A program made the position numbers and the translations under genes. The notes beneath the pieces are model-generated. The model was not told the DNA's origin and searched no databases. It saw only the letters and a list, made by a program, of their open reading frames with translations. This document shows positions 62,362-64,000 of a DNA stretch of 64,000 bases, one piece after another (positions within the stretch are counted from its first letter, which is position 1; each line of letters opens with the position of its first letter). This DNA is from Achromobacter agilis (GTDB taxonomy: Bacteria > Pseudomonadota > Gammaproteobacteria > Burkholderiales > Burkholderiaceae_B): the NCBI RefSeq assembly GCF_900496965.1, contig NZ_UFQB01000009.1, forward strand, positions 62,001 through 126,000, written 5' to 3'.

Positions 62362-62820
62362 TCAATGGAGGCGGCGCACGCCTTCGTCGTCCAACAGCTC
62401 TTCCAGGACGAGATTGTCGATCTCGGCTTCCTGGCTCCAGAGGACCATCAGGGCGATGATCTTGATCTTGGACAGCGGCACGGGCGATTCGGGCGAAGCC
62501 AGGCCCCGGTCGATGACGATTTCGCGCAGGGGCGCGGGTAGCACGCCAGCCGACTCCAGGAAGGCGATGAAGCCGATGGATTCGGTGCCGAGCTGCTGAT
62601 ACTCGTTATCGGTGTAGATCCGGGTGCCGGTGGTGGGCGCCTGGGCGAGATCGACGCAGCGTTCCGTGGTCTCGGCGAGGCCGTAAAGCCACCCGAGCGC
62701 ATCGTCGATGTCTTCGTGCTCGAACCCCGCGGCGGCAAGCCGCTTGGCCAGCACGTCAGCCGCAGGACAGGCTTGCGGCGTGTAGTAATTCTCGTACAGA
62801 TAAACCAGGATATCGAACAT
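62362..62820 (-). CDS. smg: Smg family protein (DUF494)
   Basis: Protein of 152 aa beginning [33 protein letters not shown] and containing [28 protein letters not shown] and [25 protein letters not shown], all typical of Smg. The gene usually neighbours dprA and a type IA topoisomerase gene in proteobacteria; here topB is 3.8 kb away beyond gluQ and the GDYXXLXY gene. ATG at 62820 gives the usual N-terminus; an upstream start is rejected. Function poorly known. Confidence 0.93.
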   Translation of the reverse strand: MFDILVYLYENYYTPQACPAADVLAKRLAAAGFEHEDIDDALGWLYGLAETTERCVDLAQAPTTGTRIYTDNEYQQLGTESIGFIAFLESAGVLPAPLREIVIDRGLASPESPVPLSKIKIIALMVLWSQEAEIDNLVLEELLDDEGVRRLH

Positions 62821-63008
62821 ATGGCGCAGTTTTGTGCCTGTTTGCACAGTCGGCCCGCATATCGGCAGACCAGCAAACATGAATTTTACTTTACGCCGTT
62901 TTATAGGGGCGGGCAACCGACCGAACGCGGGAATGTTGTATGGCGTCACCCTGCCGCAACAACCCGGTCTTCTTCGGTCAATTGCTGCCAAAATACACGA
63001 TTCGAGAG

Positions 63009-63043
63009 AAAAAGGGGCGGATCTCAATAGTCCGCCCCTTTTT
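63009..63043. terminator. Bidirectional Rho-independent terminator
   Basis: A perfect stem AAAAAGGGGCGGA/TCCGCCCCTTTTT (63009-63021 with 63031-63043) with a 9-nt loop, ending in T-runs on both strands. It lies 30 nt after the TRAP permease stop on the minus strand and separates it from smg. Confidence 0.88.
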
Positions 63044-63073
63044 TATTTCGCCGGCCGGCGCACGGCCTGGGTG

Positions 63074-64000
63074 TCAGGCCGCTTTCGGCGCGTTTTCCAG
63101 CTTGAGCTGCGCCAGCTGGCGCATGAACACCGGGATGCAGATCGCCAGCCCGATCAGGCCGCTGGTCAGCCCCGGCAGGATCGTGAGCAAGGCGCCGATG
63201 GTGCACAGCCAGCGTTCCCAGCTTTTCATGCCCACGAGCATATAGCGCGAGAACGCGGCCGACAGCAGCACCAGCCCGACCATGCACCCGAACAGCGTTA
63301 CGAAGAAGTCGTACCAGGTGAAGCCCTGGACCGAAATCAGCAGCGACGGCGAGAACACGAACACGAAAGGCACGATGAGCTTAGTGATGCCCAGCCGGAA
63401 GGCCGTGTTGCCGGTCTTGAACGGGTCGCTGCCCGCCATGCCGGCCGCCGCGTAGGCCGCCAGCGCCACCGGAGGCGTGATGTCCGCCAGGATCCCGAAA
63501 TAGAACACGAAGAAGTGCGCCGCGATCGGCTGCACGCCCAGCTGCACCAGCGTGGGGGCGGCCACGGCCACCATGATCAGGTAGTTCGCCGTGGTGGGAA
63601 TGCCGCAGCCCATCAGGATGCAGACGATGCCGGTCATGACGAGCGCTGCGATCAGCGTGAGCGTTTGCGTGTTGGCGATGACGTCGGGAATCACGGTGGC
63701 CGCGCCCCCGGCGATCGTCTGGGCCGCCGAAATCACGATGTACGAGATCTTGAAGCCCACGCCGGTCAGCGTGACCACGCCGATCACGATGCCGACCGTG
63801 CCCGCGGCCGCGCCCACGGCCAGCGCATACTTCGCGCCGGTCTCGAAGGCTTCGTACAGGTCGCGCAGGCGCAGGCGCTGGAACGGATTCAGCATGCCCA
63901 CCACGATGCAGCCCGTGATGCCCGCGAACGCCGCCAGGTACGGTGTGCGGCCGCTGGCCAGCACGCCGATCAGCAGCACCAGCGGAATCAGGGTTGGCCA
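63074..64000 (-). CDS. TRAP transporter fused permease (DctQM-type), 5' end cut by window
   Basis: C-terminal about 309 residues of a TRAP-type membrane subunit; the frame is open at the right edge. Segments MGCGIPTTANYLIMVAVAAPTLVQLGVQPIAAHFFVFYFGILADITPPVALAAYAAAGMAGSDPFKTGNTAFRLGITKLIVPFVFVF are typical of the large fused permease (about 600-850 aa). The N-terminal half and the receptor gene are not visible. Probably imports a carboxylate, such as a dicarboxylate or aromatic/keto acid. Confidence 0.9.
   Translation of the reverse strand, partial: WPTLIPLVLLIGVLASGRTPYLAAFAGITGCIVVGMLNPFQRLRLRDLYEAFETGAKYALAVGAAAGTVGIVIGVVTLTGVGFKISYIVISAAQTIAGGAATVIPDVIANTQTLTLIAALVMTGIVCILMGCGIPTTANYLIMVAVAAPTLVQLGVQPIAAHFFVFYFGILADITPPVALAAYAAAGMAGSDPFKTGNTAFRLGITKLIVPFVFVFSPSLLISVQGFTWYDFFVTLFGCMVGLVLLSAAFSRYMLVGMKSWERWLCTIGALLTILPGLTSGLIGLAICIPVFMRQLAQLKLENAPKAA

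Overview
The window is high-GC, densely coded DNA of a free-living betaproteobacterium. The mix of gene families points to the Alcaligenaceae (Bordetella/Achromobacter type): a Bug-family periplasmic receptor, many LysR/GntR regulators, amino-acid and polyamine-type ABC importers, an FMN-riboswitch-controlled ribB, Smg and GluQ-RS. This placement is inference from gene content; no rRNA or tRNA gene was seen. About 60 protein genes are supported, most of them catabolic or transport functions arranged as small 'importer + enzyme + regulator' cassettes.

Layout. 1-6.2 kb: the 3' end of a polar amino-acid ABC ATPase, an amidase and a solitary ectoine synthase (ectC), then a GntR regulator, a DUF1989 protein, a LysR regulator, and a VOC protein with a flavin reductase. 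6.2-12.6 kb: a LysR regulator divergent from a complete polar amino-acid ABC importer that runs into a threonine aldolase and an EamA exporter. 12.6-20.6 kb: acylphosphatase, a PhyH dioxygenase, an FMN 2-hydroxyacid dehydrogenase, a lone PotD-like receptor, a GhrA-like reductase, an AraC/GyrI-like regulator, and a LysR regulator divergent from a Bug receptor. 20.7-25.3 kb: hydantoinase/oxoprolinase A and B subunits and a convergent GntR/UTRA regulator. 25.5-33.8 kb: one long operon with a PotDABC-type importer, an FAD oxidase, an HcnA-like 2Fe-2S protein, an HcnB-like flavoprotein, a second FAD oxidase and RidA, which reads as uptake, oxidation to an imine and imine hydrolysis. 33.8-39.9 kb, minus strand: a BMP-type nucleobase/nucleoside ABC importer followed by a CodA-like deaminase. 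40.3-50 kb: mainly housekeeping and small enzymes (DedA-rhodanese, PanE, a second flavin reductase, deoxyribosyltransferase, TetR/MFS pair, FMN riboswitch-ribB, SET-domain protein, bestrophin). 49.6-52 kb: Lrp/AsnC regulator divergent from a stand-alone acetolactate synthase. 52.1-55.7 kb: a broken SDR gene behind a taurine/nitrate-type ABC importer. 55.9-62.8 kb: topoisomerase III, a large GDYXXLXY membrane protein, GluQ-RS and Smg. The right edge cuts a TRAP fused permease.

Two families of short repeats stand out. One (three copies) starts 3-5 nt after a stop codon, always in the same orientation relative to the upstream gene, and always inside an apparent operon. The other carries paired GTGTC-N-GACAC palindromes about 50 bp apart and lies at gene 3' ends; one copy supplies the last codons and stop of topB. 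The most biologically suggestive gene contexts are the solitary ectC, the two-oxidase/RidA locus, and the CodA homologue with an altered active-site residue.
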